In this document: positions 1-9,856 of the stretch, in pieces | Layout: the number at the start of each line of letters is the position of its first letter | Position numbering within the stretch: position 1 is the stretch's first letter | Origin: Anaeramoeba flamelloides | Taxonomy: Eukaryota > Metamonada > Anaeramoebidae | Direction of reading: 5' to 3' | Length of the DNA stretch: 64,000 nt | Assembly (NCBI GenBank): GCA_027625915.1 | Contig: JANTQA010000036.1 | Span: 4,707,501-4,771,500, forward strand | The notes under the pieces: generated by a model | The model's database searches: none | What the model was told of the DNA's origin: nothing | The model's input: the letters and a program-made list of their open reading frames with translations, nothing else | Position numbers and translations under genes: made by a program

Positions 1-475
1 TTGAGTATTAAAAATTTGAAAATTTTCACCATTTATAAATTCTTTTTGTTGGAAAGCTTATCGAAATTTTTGTTATATTTATTTTCCAATAAATAGTAGA
101 GTAAAATTTTGACAAAAAAAAACACTTGTAAATTGATTTTGCATCAAAATAATTCAAAAATATTCACAATTTAAATATAGTGTAATAAAGAAAATCTCAC
201 AAAAATCAAAATTTTCTAAAAAAAAATTCAAAAGCAACAAAAAAAAAATACTACCAAAAAAATAGAAAAATCGACTTTTAGTTTTTTTTTTTTATTTATT
301 TTCTCAACAAGTAATTGTTGGATTTAAATCAGAATACCGTTTGTTCAATATATATATATATATATGTATATATACATCAAAAGGCCAACAAAACAATAAA
401 ATAAAATGTTTTGAAATGAATTTTAAAAATTAAATTTCAATTTGCAAAATTTCGCCTTGCTGACTTTCGTCAAAT
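1..475. other. AT-rich spacer
   Basis: No gene is visible. The stretch consists of A/T homopolymers with a TA microsatellite at about 349-374. It is the 3' flank of the minus-strand gene that ends at 476. Confidence 0.6.
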
Positions 476-970
476 TTAATTTTTTGTTTTTTGTTTTTCT
501 TTTTTTTTATTCTGATTTGTTTGGTGAAGATTAAAAAAGGGTGTTCTTTTTTCTTCTAACCAAGTCACTTTCTTTCCTTCTAAATTGATCATAATTAAAA
601 AAAATTTTGTTTGATCAAAGTTATATCCTTGCGGAACGCCAGCAGAACAAGTGATGTGCCAATTAATTTTTAAATTTTGAACATTAAATTTCGAGAGTTT
701 TGATCTCAAATACATTAAATTTTGAGATTTGAAATGTATTGTTGTTTTGGTTGCAGATAAAGTGTCCTTGCTTGGTTGCCACAGAATGTTGTTATCTGTC
801 CCGTTTGTTTTCTTTTTGTACCAGCTAAGAAACTTCTTGATACCATTGTTGTTCTCTGTTGAAAATCTTGAAAAGGTTATGTGTGAACATAACCTGTTTA
901 TTCCTTTTGAAATACTTTCATATTTGAAAGTTTCATCAGGAACAACATAAATTGCATATTTTTTTGTCAT
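476..970 (-). CDS. 2H phosphoesterase-like protein (single exon, 164 aa)
   Basis: The frame runs uninterrupted from an ATG at 970 to a TAA at 476. Two H-x-T motifs typical of the 2H phosphoesterase fold are visible: His30-Ile-Thr32 in SHITFSRF and His105-Ile-Thr107 in NWHITCSAG, about 75 residues apart as in the small members. Members of this superfamily act on 2',5' RNA linkages or 2',3'-cyclic phosphates, and each half of a pseudo-symmetric barrel supplies one motif. The N-terminus (KKYAIYVVP) fits the usual first strand. The tail (residues 150-164) is a Lys/Asn/Gln-rich extension with no obvious fold. There is no signal peptide, so a cytosolic or nuclear location is likely. The substrate cannot be inferred. 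The family call rests on the two motifs and the length; a chance match is possible. Confidence 0.6.
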   Translation of the reverse strand: MTKKYAIYVVPDETFKYESISKGINRLCSHITFSRFSTENNNGIKKFLSWYKKKTNGTDNNILWQPSKDTLSATKTTIHFKSQNLMYLRSKLSKFNVQNLKINWHITCSAGVPQGYNFDQTKFFLIMINLEGKKVTWLEEKRTPFFNLHQTNQNKKKEKQKTKN

Positions 971-3074
971 TTTGGAAAATTGAATTAAATGATAATAAAA
1001 TAAAAACTGAGCCTAATCTTGTTTACTTTTCCTTTTATGTTGAAATTTAAGTTGAAAAACGAGTTTTTTTTTTTTTCTTAAACACTTCTTTTTGAATTAC
1101 CTTTCTATTTGAGATTCAAATCTAAAAATTTTAAGAATAATTAAAAATTATCGAAAAGGGGTTAGAATTATTTATTTTTGAACTTTATGAAGTTAATTGA
1201 TGAATTTGAAATGGATAATTTACTTTTGTCTTTTAGAAAATGGTTAATTTTGGGATTTCTATTGGAAAAAGTTCCTTATCAAGAAAACTCAACAAAATTC
1301 AATCCAATTTTTATTTTCTAAATATTAAATTATGAAGATTTTCTTCTCAATGTTCTAAAGACACGTTTCTGGGGGTTTTTAGCATATCACTTTGTTTTGT
1401 TTTCGTAATGAACACAAAGAATTGAGCAAATTTTTGTGTTTTGATACAGTCCTGTGCCATTTTAAGGCACATGATAAATCAACATATAGGGCACAAATTT
1501 TTGTTCACTTTAGGGCACAAATTTTTGATTTAAGGCACTTTCCCAATTTCAAGATATAATTTCTCCTAATAATTACAGAGTTAGTTTGAGTGTCTTCTTA
1601 AATATATATATATATATATATAGAATATTACATTATGAGTAATCTTGGAAATTTACACAGAAAATTTGTGCTTTATTTTGGCCACTTTGGTTTTGTGACT
1701 ATTTGTGATTTTTTTGTGCCTTATTTCTTGATTTATCATGTGCCTTAAAAGGCACAGAGCTGTATTAAATCTCAAAAAACTTTTCTTTTAGATTTGATAA
1801 ATTGATTAACCAACTATTTCTCAAAAATTTTTGTCTTTCCAGAGTTATCTTTGTTCAAATTTTAAATTTAATTAAGACAAAATATAAACCAATTCTGGGT
1901 TTTGGAATTAAAACAAAAAAAAAACCACTCACAACTTGTCTGCTGGTATTTGAATTCTAAATATGTGAAAATTTTCTCTTGCTTTTCTAGATTTTTCCTT
2001 ATAAAAAGGGTTTTCAAAAAAGTAGGTTATAGTTTAAAGACTCTATTTGAAGAAGGAAATTGAAAATGTAATGTAAATTATACCCATTTGATATTTCAAA
2101 TACCAGTAAGTAAGTGAGTCTTAAAAAGAGTCAAATAGACAATTTTAAATTTTCTTTTTTAAAACTTATATTTCCACAAGATGAGTCTCTTAGAATTATG
2201 AAAAAAAAAAAGAACGTTTTCCTGGGATTCAAGTGTAAAGATACTTATGAATGTTAAGTGCAAAAAAAAAAAAATTACATCAATTTCCCTTTTAAGGGAG
2301 CAATATTTTTTAAAAATGAAATGAAATCTTGTCAAGATCTTGAAAAAATTTTTTTTTGTAATTTGTGTTAAACCTTCTGAAATGGATGAGTTAACCCGAT
2401 TTAAACGATTAATTAATTTGTGTCTCTTTTTTTGAAATCTAAAATTCGGATTTTTCCAATATTAAACATAAAAAAGTTACCATATTATTTGTTTAAGAAT
2501 TAAGTTAATAATTGAAAATGGTATAAACTCATATTTTTTGTTTTATGTTGGAAAGTATTAATTTTGATTGAAAATTTTTTATTTTGTTATTATTTTTAAT
2601 AATTATATTATTTCAATGCAAATATCAATAAATAAAACTAATTGAAATATAGGTGATTTAATAAATGAATATTTGATAGAAATTTAACAAAATTTTCTCG
2701 ATTAAATTTTGATCTATTAAGCAAAAATTTTTTTATTCTTTATGTTTTGAAAAAAATATTTATTACCGTTTTCTAAAAAAGAAAAAAAAAAGTTTAAAAA
2801 ATAGTTTGGTCTTATTCACAGGAATCATTATAACAATTTAAATCATTTTTGTATGAAAATAAATTTTATTTTGAATTTTGAGGATAAAAGTACTTAAATT
2901 CCCAATATCTTAGAGAAAATTTTATTTTGGAAAATTGAATATAATCTTAGAACAAAAACAAAATTTCTTGGTTAAATTTTTAAATAACTTTAAAAATTTA
3001 ATGATTATAATTATTCTATTTGAATAAATGCAATTATTTTTTAATCGGTTGAATAAATCATTTTTTTTATTAAT
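971..3074. other. intergenic spacer with one inverted-repeat element
   Basis: No convincing gene. It contains the TIR element at 1447-1762, a short TA microsatellite near 1602-1621 and many A/T homopolymers. It includes the presumed promoter region of the gene ending at 970 and the upstream flank of the RNA gene near 3182. Confidence 0.5.
1447..1762. mobile_element. non-autonomous TIR element (MITE, family A)
   Basis: The ends are inverted repeats of about 35 bp, starting CAGTCCTGTGCC on the left and CAGCTCTGTGCC on the reverse complement of the right. Both continue into AAGGCACATGATAAATCAA. The element is flanked by TA on both sides (1445-1446 and 1763-1764), as for Tc1/mariner/pogo insertions, which also favour CAGT starts. 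Each end itself contains a palindrome (TGTGCC...GGCACA). The 316-bp body has no ORF and several GGCACAAA repeats, so it would depend on a transposase encoded elsewhere. Confidence 0.75.
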
Positions 3075-3163
3075 TTATTTATAAAAAGGAGTAATTAAAG
3101 AAAAATCATCCAATAAAAAAAAAGAGAGAGAAGAAGAAAAATTATTAATATATATATATAAAA
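3075..3163 (+). promoter_or_regulatory. promoter of RNA gene copy 1 (upstream block + TATA)
   Basis: A conserved block begins AAAGGAGTAATTAAAGAAAA near 3075. A purine tract (AGAGAGAAGAAGAAAA) follows at about 3124-3140, and TATAAAA lies at 3157-3163. All three occur in the same order upstream of the second copy at 43921-43992. The TATA box is about 25 bp before the conserved RNA body, a spacing typical of U6-type (RNA polymerase III type 3) genes with an upstream element. Assigning the polymerase is inference. Confidence 0.55.
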
Positions 3164-3181
3164 ACAATTTATCATTTTAAT

Positions 3182-3341
3182 GACCAAATAGAAACTATAC
3201 ACACCCTGAATACACAGGTGGAGTAAAAACCCGATAGAAATATTATCAATTATAGATAAAAATTCCACGTTCCGTGATTAATAATTGGTATTCCACGACT
3301 CTCAGAGTGGGGCACTGGGTTCCCAGATTTATATAGTTTTT
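3182..3341 (+). ncRNA. unidentified structured RNA, copy 1
   Basis: This segment aligns along its length with 44013-44157, although the surrounding spacer does not. It starts near GACCAAATAG. Predicted hairpins are CACCCTG/CAGGTG (3202-3208 with 3215-3220, one bulged C), TTATC/GATAA (3243-3247 with 3255-3259) and ACTC/GAGT (3298-3301 with 3305-3308). CTGGG/CCCAG may form near the 3' end. The run TTTTT at 3337-3341 fits a polymerase III terminator. No long ORF is present. The 5' and 3' ends are estimated from the TATA spacing and the T-run. It does not show the diagnostic cores of U1, U2, U4, U5 or U6, and I cannot name the family. Confidence 0.55.
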
Positions 3342-4084
3342 AGGATTTTAAAGATATTTTGTTTTCACTTTATTTTTATTATTTTTTCTTTATTACCTGA
3401 AGTTTTCTAGTCATTAGAGCTTTGATAAAAAATTCCATACAAGCGCAATAAATTATATAATTATAATTAGTCATGTTGAAGAGTTTCTGTGTATTTTTCC
3501 TACCAGGATAACTTTTTCATATAGTTTCTTATCTAGAATTTTGAAAATTTTTTTTTCCACTTAATTCTGATAAATTTATAACTTTCACAATATCAAATGA
3601 AGTGGTTTATATTTTCAATACATCATTTTTTTGGTTAACCAAAAGAATTATCTCAAAAAAGAAAAATAAACTTTATATTGATATTCCTTGAAATATAGAC
3701 CGTTTATTGAATAATAATGATGTAAATGGCCATAAAAAAACAGTAAAAATATTTTTCAAATGTGAGAAATAAAATGAATTTCAATGTTTTCTTTTGAGGA
3801 AAAAATATTTTAAAAAAATTGATATCACAAATAAAATATTCATTTTTGGGTTTCCGAGTCGATCAGAATTTTTTGAAAATTGGTATACAGATAATTTGTA
3901 AGTTGAGAATACCACCCATAAAATATTTTCGATTTTACCTGGTTTTTGTCAAAGACTGATCCCTAAACAAATTTTATAAATCTTCTTTGAAAAAAGTTTT
4001 TGAATAGGAATATTTTGAAGTTCAACTGATTTAATAAGTTTCTTTAGATTTGTACCAATGAAATACTTTTTTGAATTTAATATA
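3342..4084. other. AT-rich spacer
   Basis: No gene or repeat recognised between the RNA gene terminator and the hairpin element at 4085. Confidence 0.5.
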
Positions 4085-4281
4085 CAGTCGGTTTCACTTT
4101 TAAGGTACAAACTTTCAACGAAATTTAAGGCACAATAAAAATCTCAAATTAAGGGACAAAATTAAGATTCTAGTTAACATAAATTGTAAAAAAAAAAATT
4201 CCAAATTTTGTGCCTTAATTTGAGATTTTTATGTGCCTTAAATTTCTTTGAAAGTTTGTACCTTAAAAGTGAAACTGACTG
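4085..4281. mobile_element. hairpin-like TIR element (MITE, family B)
   Basis: The 197-bp element is almost entirely two inverted arms of about 85-90 bp around a short A/T loop. The left arm starts CAGTCGGTTTCACTTTTAAG and the right arm, reverse-complemented, starts CAGTCAGTTTCACTTTTAAG. TA lies directly outside each end (4083-4084 and 4282-4283). The few mismatches between arms suggest a fairly young insertion. A degraded relative lies near 56732-56910 and a single matching end at 57646-57702. Confidence 0.8.
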
Positions 4282-4654
4282 TAAACCAAGTTCCTTTAAT
4301 GAAAATTAATCTAAAAAATTTCAAAGAATTATTTGAATTGAAAGGTGTGTATTTAATGGGGCTTTTAAAGATGTAGTTGGTATTTGATATTTAATGGTTA
4401 CACTACCTAAAATTTGAAAAAAAAAAATATCTTTTGAAAGTGAAGCGTATGTTATTTTGGTTATTTGCTTAAGAACCCTCCCTCTTGGTATGAATTTTAA
4501 TAATGGTTCAAAAAGAAATTTTTTGTCTTATATTTTTTTTTCCGAAATCCTAATCAATAAGTGTAAGGCGAATCGATTGAAATGTAAATAAGTATTTAAA
4601 AAATGTATTTAGTTAGTTGTCAATTGAAATTTTTATTTAGGTTTGTTATATTTA

Positions 4655-5143
4655 CAGTGATCAAAATAATGCGTACACAAAGACTATAATCTGTGTTTCA
4701 AAATATTATCCCTGCTTTTTTTTTCTTCTTGTACCAAGGTTACATCCAATCTACTACCAAATGGTATACCTAATTTCAAATCAATTTTGCAAGTAAAGGT
4801 CTGGTTATTTTCAGTCAAATTTAAATTATTCATACAAATAGTTGAAAATATTCACTATTATTCTCAATTGTTTTGAATTTTTTTGTTTTTTTGATGATAA
4901 AAATTTTTTCAAAAATTTACTCTATTATTTGAGATAAATTTTGCAATTTGATCCTTCATTTTTAGAATTTCTTTTTAAATAAGAGAACTTTAAGAAACCA
5001 ATACAATATATATATATATATATATATAGGGTTTATTATCATTTTCTTTGATTGTTTAATATATAGGTCTTCTATAACAAAAAAACACCCTTTTTATTTT
5101 GAAGCACGTATTAATTTTTTTTCACGTTTTATTTTGACTACCA
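4655..5143 (+). mobile_element. Tc1/mariner-like non-autonomous element, copy 1 (family C)
   Basis: The left end begins CAGTGATCAAAATAATGCGT. The right end, reverse-complemented, begins TGGTAGTCAAAATAAAACGT. TA flanks both sides. The CAGT...TCAAAATAAT...CGTAC pattern resembles Tc1-like termini. The interior aligns with the inverted copy at 12888-13349, including a block reading GAAGGATC on the opposite strand and the tract GTGTTTTTTTGTTATAGAAG. A TA microsatellite at about 5007-5030 has expanded in this copy only. There is no transposase frame. Confidence 0.75.
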
Positions 5144-5446
5144 TAGAGCTTTTTTAATTTTTTTTTTTTGATTTAGTATTGAATTAATTGAGAAAAAAAG
5201 GAAATAAATATATCAATTGATAACCAAAAAATCAAAAATAATTATTAAATATCTTTTAGTCTATTAGTTTTATACTCTTCCATTTAGCTTTCGGAAAAAA
5301 AAAATAAAAGGTGAAAAATCTATTTTTGAACAATTATTAAAAATCATACCAAGAGGAAGGATCCATAATCTTTTAACCAAAAAAAAAGATACCTTTCACT
5401 TGAAACAGATGAATCTTTTTTCAAATTTTAGGTTTTGTAAACCTTA

Positions 5447-6345
5447 ATGACTACGATTGCAATTGATCAATTTGTCTCAACACCTTTTGACCTAATCTCA
5501 TTTAAAACACAAAGTAATCATCTTGGAAATATTTTCCAATTTAGATCAAAAAATCATTTTATGTCATTTTTTTATGAAAAACGAAAAAGAAATTTTGAGA
5601 TAAGTAAACTCGACCACCTTGTTAAGGATGGTAAAAATGAAATTGAAAAATAATCATGATTTTTTAAAATTATAAAAAACGAAGATCAGTCCAAACATTC
5701 AAAAAAACAACTTTAACTTTCGATGATCACATTGTCTATGGTTTTTGAATGTTGGGTTACTTGAATTGTTCGAGTAATTCGTAAACCAGATTAATCCACA
5801 CCAAAGGTTGAGTGTTTCTCTTGTTTTTTGTTTGGTTCTTGTTGTTTTTCCTTGAATATATCTCCCCACCATGACTAAGAGGAGATCGACTCCTCGAATT
5901 GTTTTTGGAACAACATGATCAATGTTAAACACAAAAAATATCGTTTTTTGTGTATTCCTTTGTCAAAGTTTTATTCGTTTGGATCGTTTTTCTTAAAAAC
6001 CCAATTGGTGGTATCGAGGAAAATTGGAGCGGTGTGTTGTGGGAAAGAAATGGTGGTTCTTTACATTGAAAGGATCTTTTGAAAATTAAATTTGCAAAAA
6101 TTAGTTAGTTTTTTTTAAACAAAAAAAAAATATTGTGTCAGTTGAGAAAAAATGATATTTCGATTTTTGGAAATGATGATTTATGGATTTGGTACAATAC
6201 CAAATACATTATCGTGCCTATTAACCAATTTGTTCTTTGTTTGGAAATAAAAAAGAAGCTTTCATCAAAATTTGCCAATTTTCTCCCTTTTGATCTTTTA
6301 TGTGAAATGGGCGCCTTCTCATCTTCTCTCACACATCAAAAATAA
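5447..6345. other. unresolved possible gene or gene remnant
   Basis: The base composition is less extreme than in the flanks, and short open frames occur on both strands without a single convincing model. On the plus strand, 5447-5653 encodes 68 residues starting MTTIAIDQF, and a frame ends near 6050 with EENWSGVLWERNGG. On the minus strand, 5699-5932 encodes 77 residues beginning MFNIDHVVPKTIRG, which faintly recalls the D-H-x-x-P core of HNH nucleases but lacks a recognisable rest of the domain. It may be a spliced gene I cannot resolve, or a decayed one. Confidence 0.25.
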
Positions 6346-6918
6346 ATCAAAGAACCCCCCCAACATCATCTTAAGGTTTTCCACTTTCACCTAAATTGAA
6401 ATTTTCTCAAAAAGCTGTGTTTTTGCAACCTTCTTTGTCATTTTGAGATACAATAATAGACAACTTCCATTAAAAAATGCCATTTTTTTTCTACTTATAT
6501 CTTACTGAATAAATAATTGTCAGAGTTACTAACCGACAGAATCATTCTTTATCACAGGGGGAATCATTTTCGAAACCAAAGGTAGTCCTTAATTGACACT
6601 TTATTCTTGAAAAAAAAATATTGAAAAGAAAGTGAAATTTTTTCCCATTTCTTCTTCAATAATGAGTAATTCTTCGAAACAAAAAAATACTGTGAAAGGA
6701 ATTTCCAAGAAAACAGTTTATTTCTTTGTAATTAAATTGTTTTTTTTAATTGAATGGGTAAAAATGACCATTAACATTTTTATTTATCAACACAACAACC
6801 ATTGTTAGTTATCCCCTAAAAAATTAACAGTTACTTTTGGTGTAACAAATCAACTCATTTTTTTATTACAACTTTTAGGTGGAAATATTCCAAAAATTTT
6901 TCCTTTCTTACTAACTGG
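6346..6918. other. upstream region of the VWA/alpha-kinase gene
   Basis: Probable promoter and 5' UTR. The frame of the kinase is open upstream to an in-frame stop near 6817 without an ATG, and a possible acceptor (CAACTTTTAG) precedes 6879. A short upstream coding exon therefore cannot be excluded. A small ATG frame at 6662 does not splice in phase at its best donor. Confidence 0.4.
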
Positions 6919-9856
6919 ATGTGGGAAACATCAATTGACTTAGGTAATGTTCGTGAAGATTTACCAACAACAATTTCTCGTGAATTAGATGACGATGAAT
7001 CCAAATACTCTGATGAAGAAATTCTTTTTACATCAGATTCAGATTCTTCAAACAATACACAAGGAAGCACAACTGACAGCAAATCGCCTTCCAAAAAACA
7101 AAAGAAAATTCCAAAAGAAAAAGAAAAAGAAAAAGAAAAAGAAAAGGAAAAGGAAAAGGAAAAGGAAAAAGAAGAAAAAAAAGAAGAAAAAAAAAACTTT
7201 TCTGATTTAAAAAAAAGCCAATCAAACTTGGATCGTAAGCAAAGGGTTATTGAACAAGACCGTTTATCTGAAATTTGGAAAAAGAAATATGCGAACTTAG
7301 GGGAAGAGATTAAAGAAACAACAAAACAGCTTCAGTATAGCTTGGATATCTGTTTTTTGGTTGATTGCACTGCCTCCATGAAGCAATCTATTGAAGAGGT
7401 GAAGAACAAGATCTTTAGTATTATTCGCCAAGTGAAAGATCAGATTAAAGGACTGAAAACAAGAATTGCGTTTGTTGGCTATCGGGACTATGACTATTCT
7501 GAAGAGGATCAATTTGAAGTTTTAAATTTCATCCCAGCGTATTATTACAAAGACTTTGAAAAGTTTCTTGAGGAAATCAAAGCCAACGAAACAGGCATTG
7601 ACGTCAATGAAAATGTTATTGCTGGGATCAACAAAACAATGAGTCTGCAATGGAATTCTGTTTCAAGACTATTGGTCCACATTGGGGATGCGCCGCCCCA
7701 TGGCAAACGGTATATTAAACCAGACCAAGTCAGGGACTGGGATGACAAGTTTCTTGATGGAGATCCAACGGGAATAATCGATGAAGAGGTCCTTCAAAAT
7801 TTAAAATTCAGGGGGGTTGATTATTTTATTGGTAAATTGCCTTGTAAATTGAACACTACACTACGTTATATGATCAGCTATTTTCGATACGTGTATGATT
7901 CAGAATCAAGAAAGATCATGGAATACAAAATTGATTTATCATCACCAAATACTGTTAAGGATGTGCTAACATCAATTGACAAAAGTAATGGGTTAATGAA
8001 AAATTTAGTAGAAAACATTGAAAAAGAAGTTCAAAGTAAAGTGAAAGAGGAAGAAAAGGAAAAGGAAAATGAAAATGAAAATGAAAATGAAAAAGAAAAA
8101 GAAAAAGAAAAAGAAAAAGAAAAAGAAAAAGAAAAAGAAAAGCAAAATATTGAAGAAGAATATTGGTATGAAGAAGAGGAAGTTGATGTTCTTAATCTTG
8201 ACTCCACTGCAACCTTAAAAACTCTGTTAAGTGATAAAAATACAAAGCTTAAAAAGACAGCCTCAAGAGTAAAAATTTCAAAAAAGCCTATTGGCAGGGG
8301 CAATTATAAATATGGATTCCATTTATTTGATTTAAAAAGCAACAAGCATATGGTAGCAAAATTATTTATTGAACAATCTGAATTCGATGTTATTAATAAG
8401 CAACGAGTAATAAAAGAATTGTCAATCCAACGAATCGCTGATCAGGTTTATGAATATTATAATTCACAAAATCCAATTGAATTTGTTGATTCAATTGAAA
8501 CAAAAGTCTATTTTTTTAAAAATCGAAACAAATATAATTATTTTTTAGTCCAGCCCTATATTTCTTTAATCACGCATTTGAAGCATTTCCATCTTCATAA
8601 AAAAAGCTCTCTCAGGAAGCAAAGGAATTTCTTCCGGTGTATTAATGATGACGATTGGAGGATTTCACACAAAAGATGGGCAATTGCTGAAGGTGTCAAG
8701 CATTTAAGTTATCACCTTTCAGATAAAAAATGGCTCATCACAGATTTTAAAGGAATCAATTCAATGTTTTTTAACCCAAAACTATTCACTAGTGAGAATA
8801 AAAAATGGTACCAATTTGATGAAGGCAAAACGGGGATCGAAAGCTGGATCAGGGATCATAAATGCAACGTGATATGTAAAATGCTTCATCTTGAAGAAAT
8901 CGATAAACGCAATTTAAAGCCTTTATTTGATTTCACAGAAATTAGATTTGACCATAAATTGAAAATGGAACGGATCAAAATGAAAAAATCGAAGAATAAA
9001 AATAGTTTGGGCAAGAATAAAACACCTACGCGTAGTGCCTCTACTTTCTCCAATAATCGGCCAACTGCCAAACGCGGTTTTGGCAATGCCTTTAATAATG
9101 GTATTAACCGTTTCTATTCTGCATACTCAAATAAGCAAAGAAACAGCCTGCCACGCAAACAGACAAATAAAAATAAAAATATAAATAAAATTAGCAAAAA
9201 GAATGTGAAAGGCAAGGGGAAAGCAAAACCAACCAAAACTAAAAAAAGGAAAAAAAGTAAAACTCCAAAAAAACCCACCTATAGAATGATGGTTATTAGA
9301 ACTTTAAAGCAAACAAAATCTAAAAAGGGTTGGTCAAGAAAAAAAATTTATGACAAAATTAAGGACAAATATGAACTAGGTTTAGGAAAGCACTATCATT
9401 TAAGGTATGTAATTTATATGATTCATTGTTATTTAATTAATTGATTTATTTATTATGTGTAAAATGTGCTAATAAAATTGAAACTCGAAATCTAAAATAA
9501 AATAATAAAAAAAAAATGTGAATTTACACTTAAATATATAAATTTACCAATGCATTTTTATCGCCAAATTCCCACTTTTTTTTAACATAACTGAAATAAT
9601 TGTATAACTTGATCTAATTTTAACTTCTAATTTATTATTTTTATTTCTTGATCTATTCTTTATTAATTATCGTTTTTTACACTTTAAAATTCATAGAAAT
9701 ACTCTTCATAAACTTGTGTCTGAAGGAAAAGTGATCCAAAATAAACAACATTTTGTCTTGGCAGAAAATTTAACACAAGACCTGAAAAAAAAAAGGATTA
9801 ATCAAAATTCACCAAAAAAAGATCAACCAATTAATAAGGATTCTAATGATAATTAA
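6919..9856 (+). CDS. VWA - alpha-kinase - linker-histone (H15) fusion protein
   Basis: Two exons, 6919-9404 and 9697-9856, flank an intron (GTATGT...CATAG, 292 bp) and give about 881 residues. Residues 142-340 form a von Willebrand A domain with the metal site D149-x-T151-x-S153 and GDAPPHG as in VwkA-type kinases. Residues 449-660 form an alpha-kinase (MHCK/eEF2K type): VAK481 is the ATP lysine, ITDFKG contains the catalytic Asp609, and RDHKCNVIC is the zinc motif. The metal-binding Gln and Asp of the usual DLQG and LTDP motifs are Lys611 and Asn619, so activity may be altered or lost. Residues 786-858 match the linker-histone H1/H5 winged helix (YRMMVIRTLKQ, GWSRKKIYDKI, then LHKLVSEGKVIQ encoded by exon 2). 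Lys-rich flanks suggest nuclear targeting. KE tracts lie at 66-91 and 376-409. The exon junction completes the H15 domain in phase, which supports the model. The start codon is less certain. Confidence 0.85.

Noticed and set aside
3182-3341. Assignment of the structured RNA to U1, U2, U4, U5, U6, U3 or SRP RNA
   Set aside because: Diagnostic cores are missing: no ACAGAGA, no GCCTTTTAC loop, no 5' ACTTACCT, no GTAGTA branch-pairing region. A slight likeness of ACTATAC to U3 box A is not supported by the rest.
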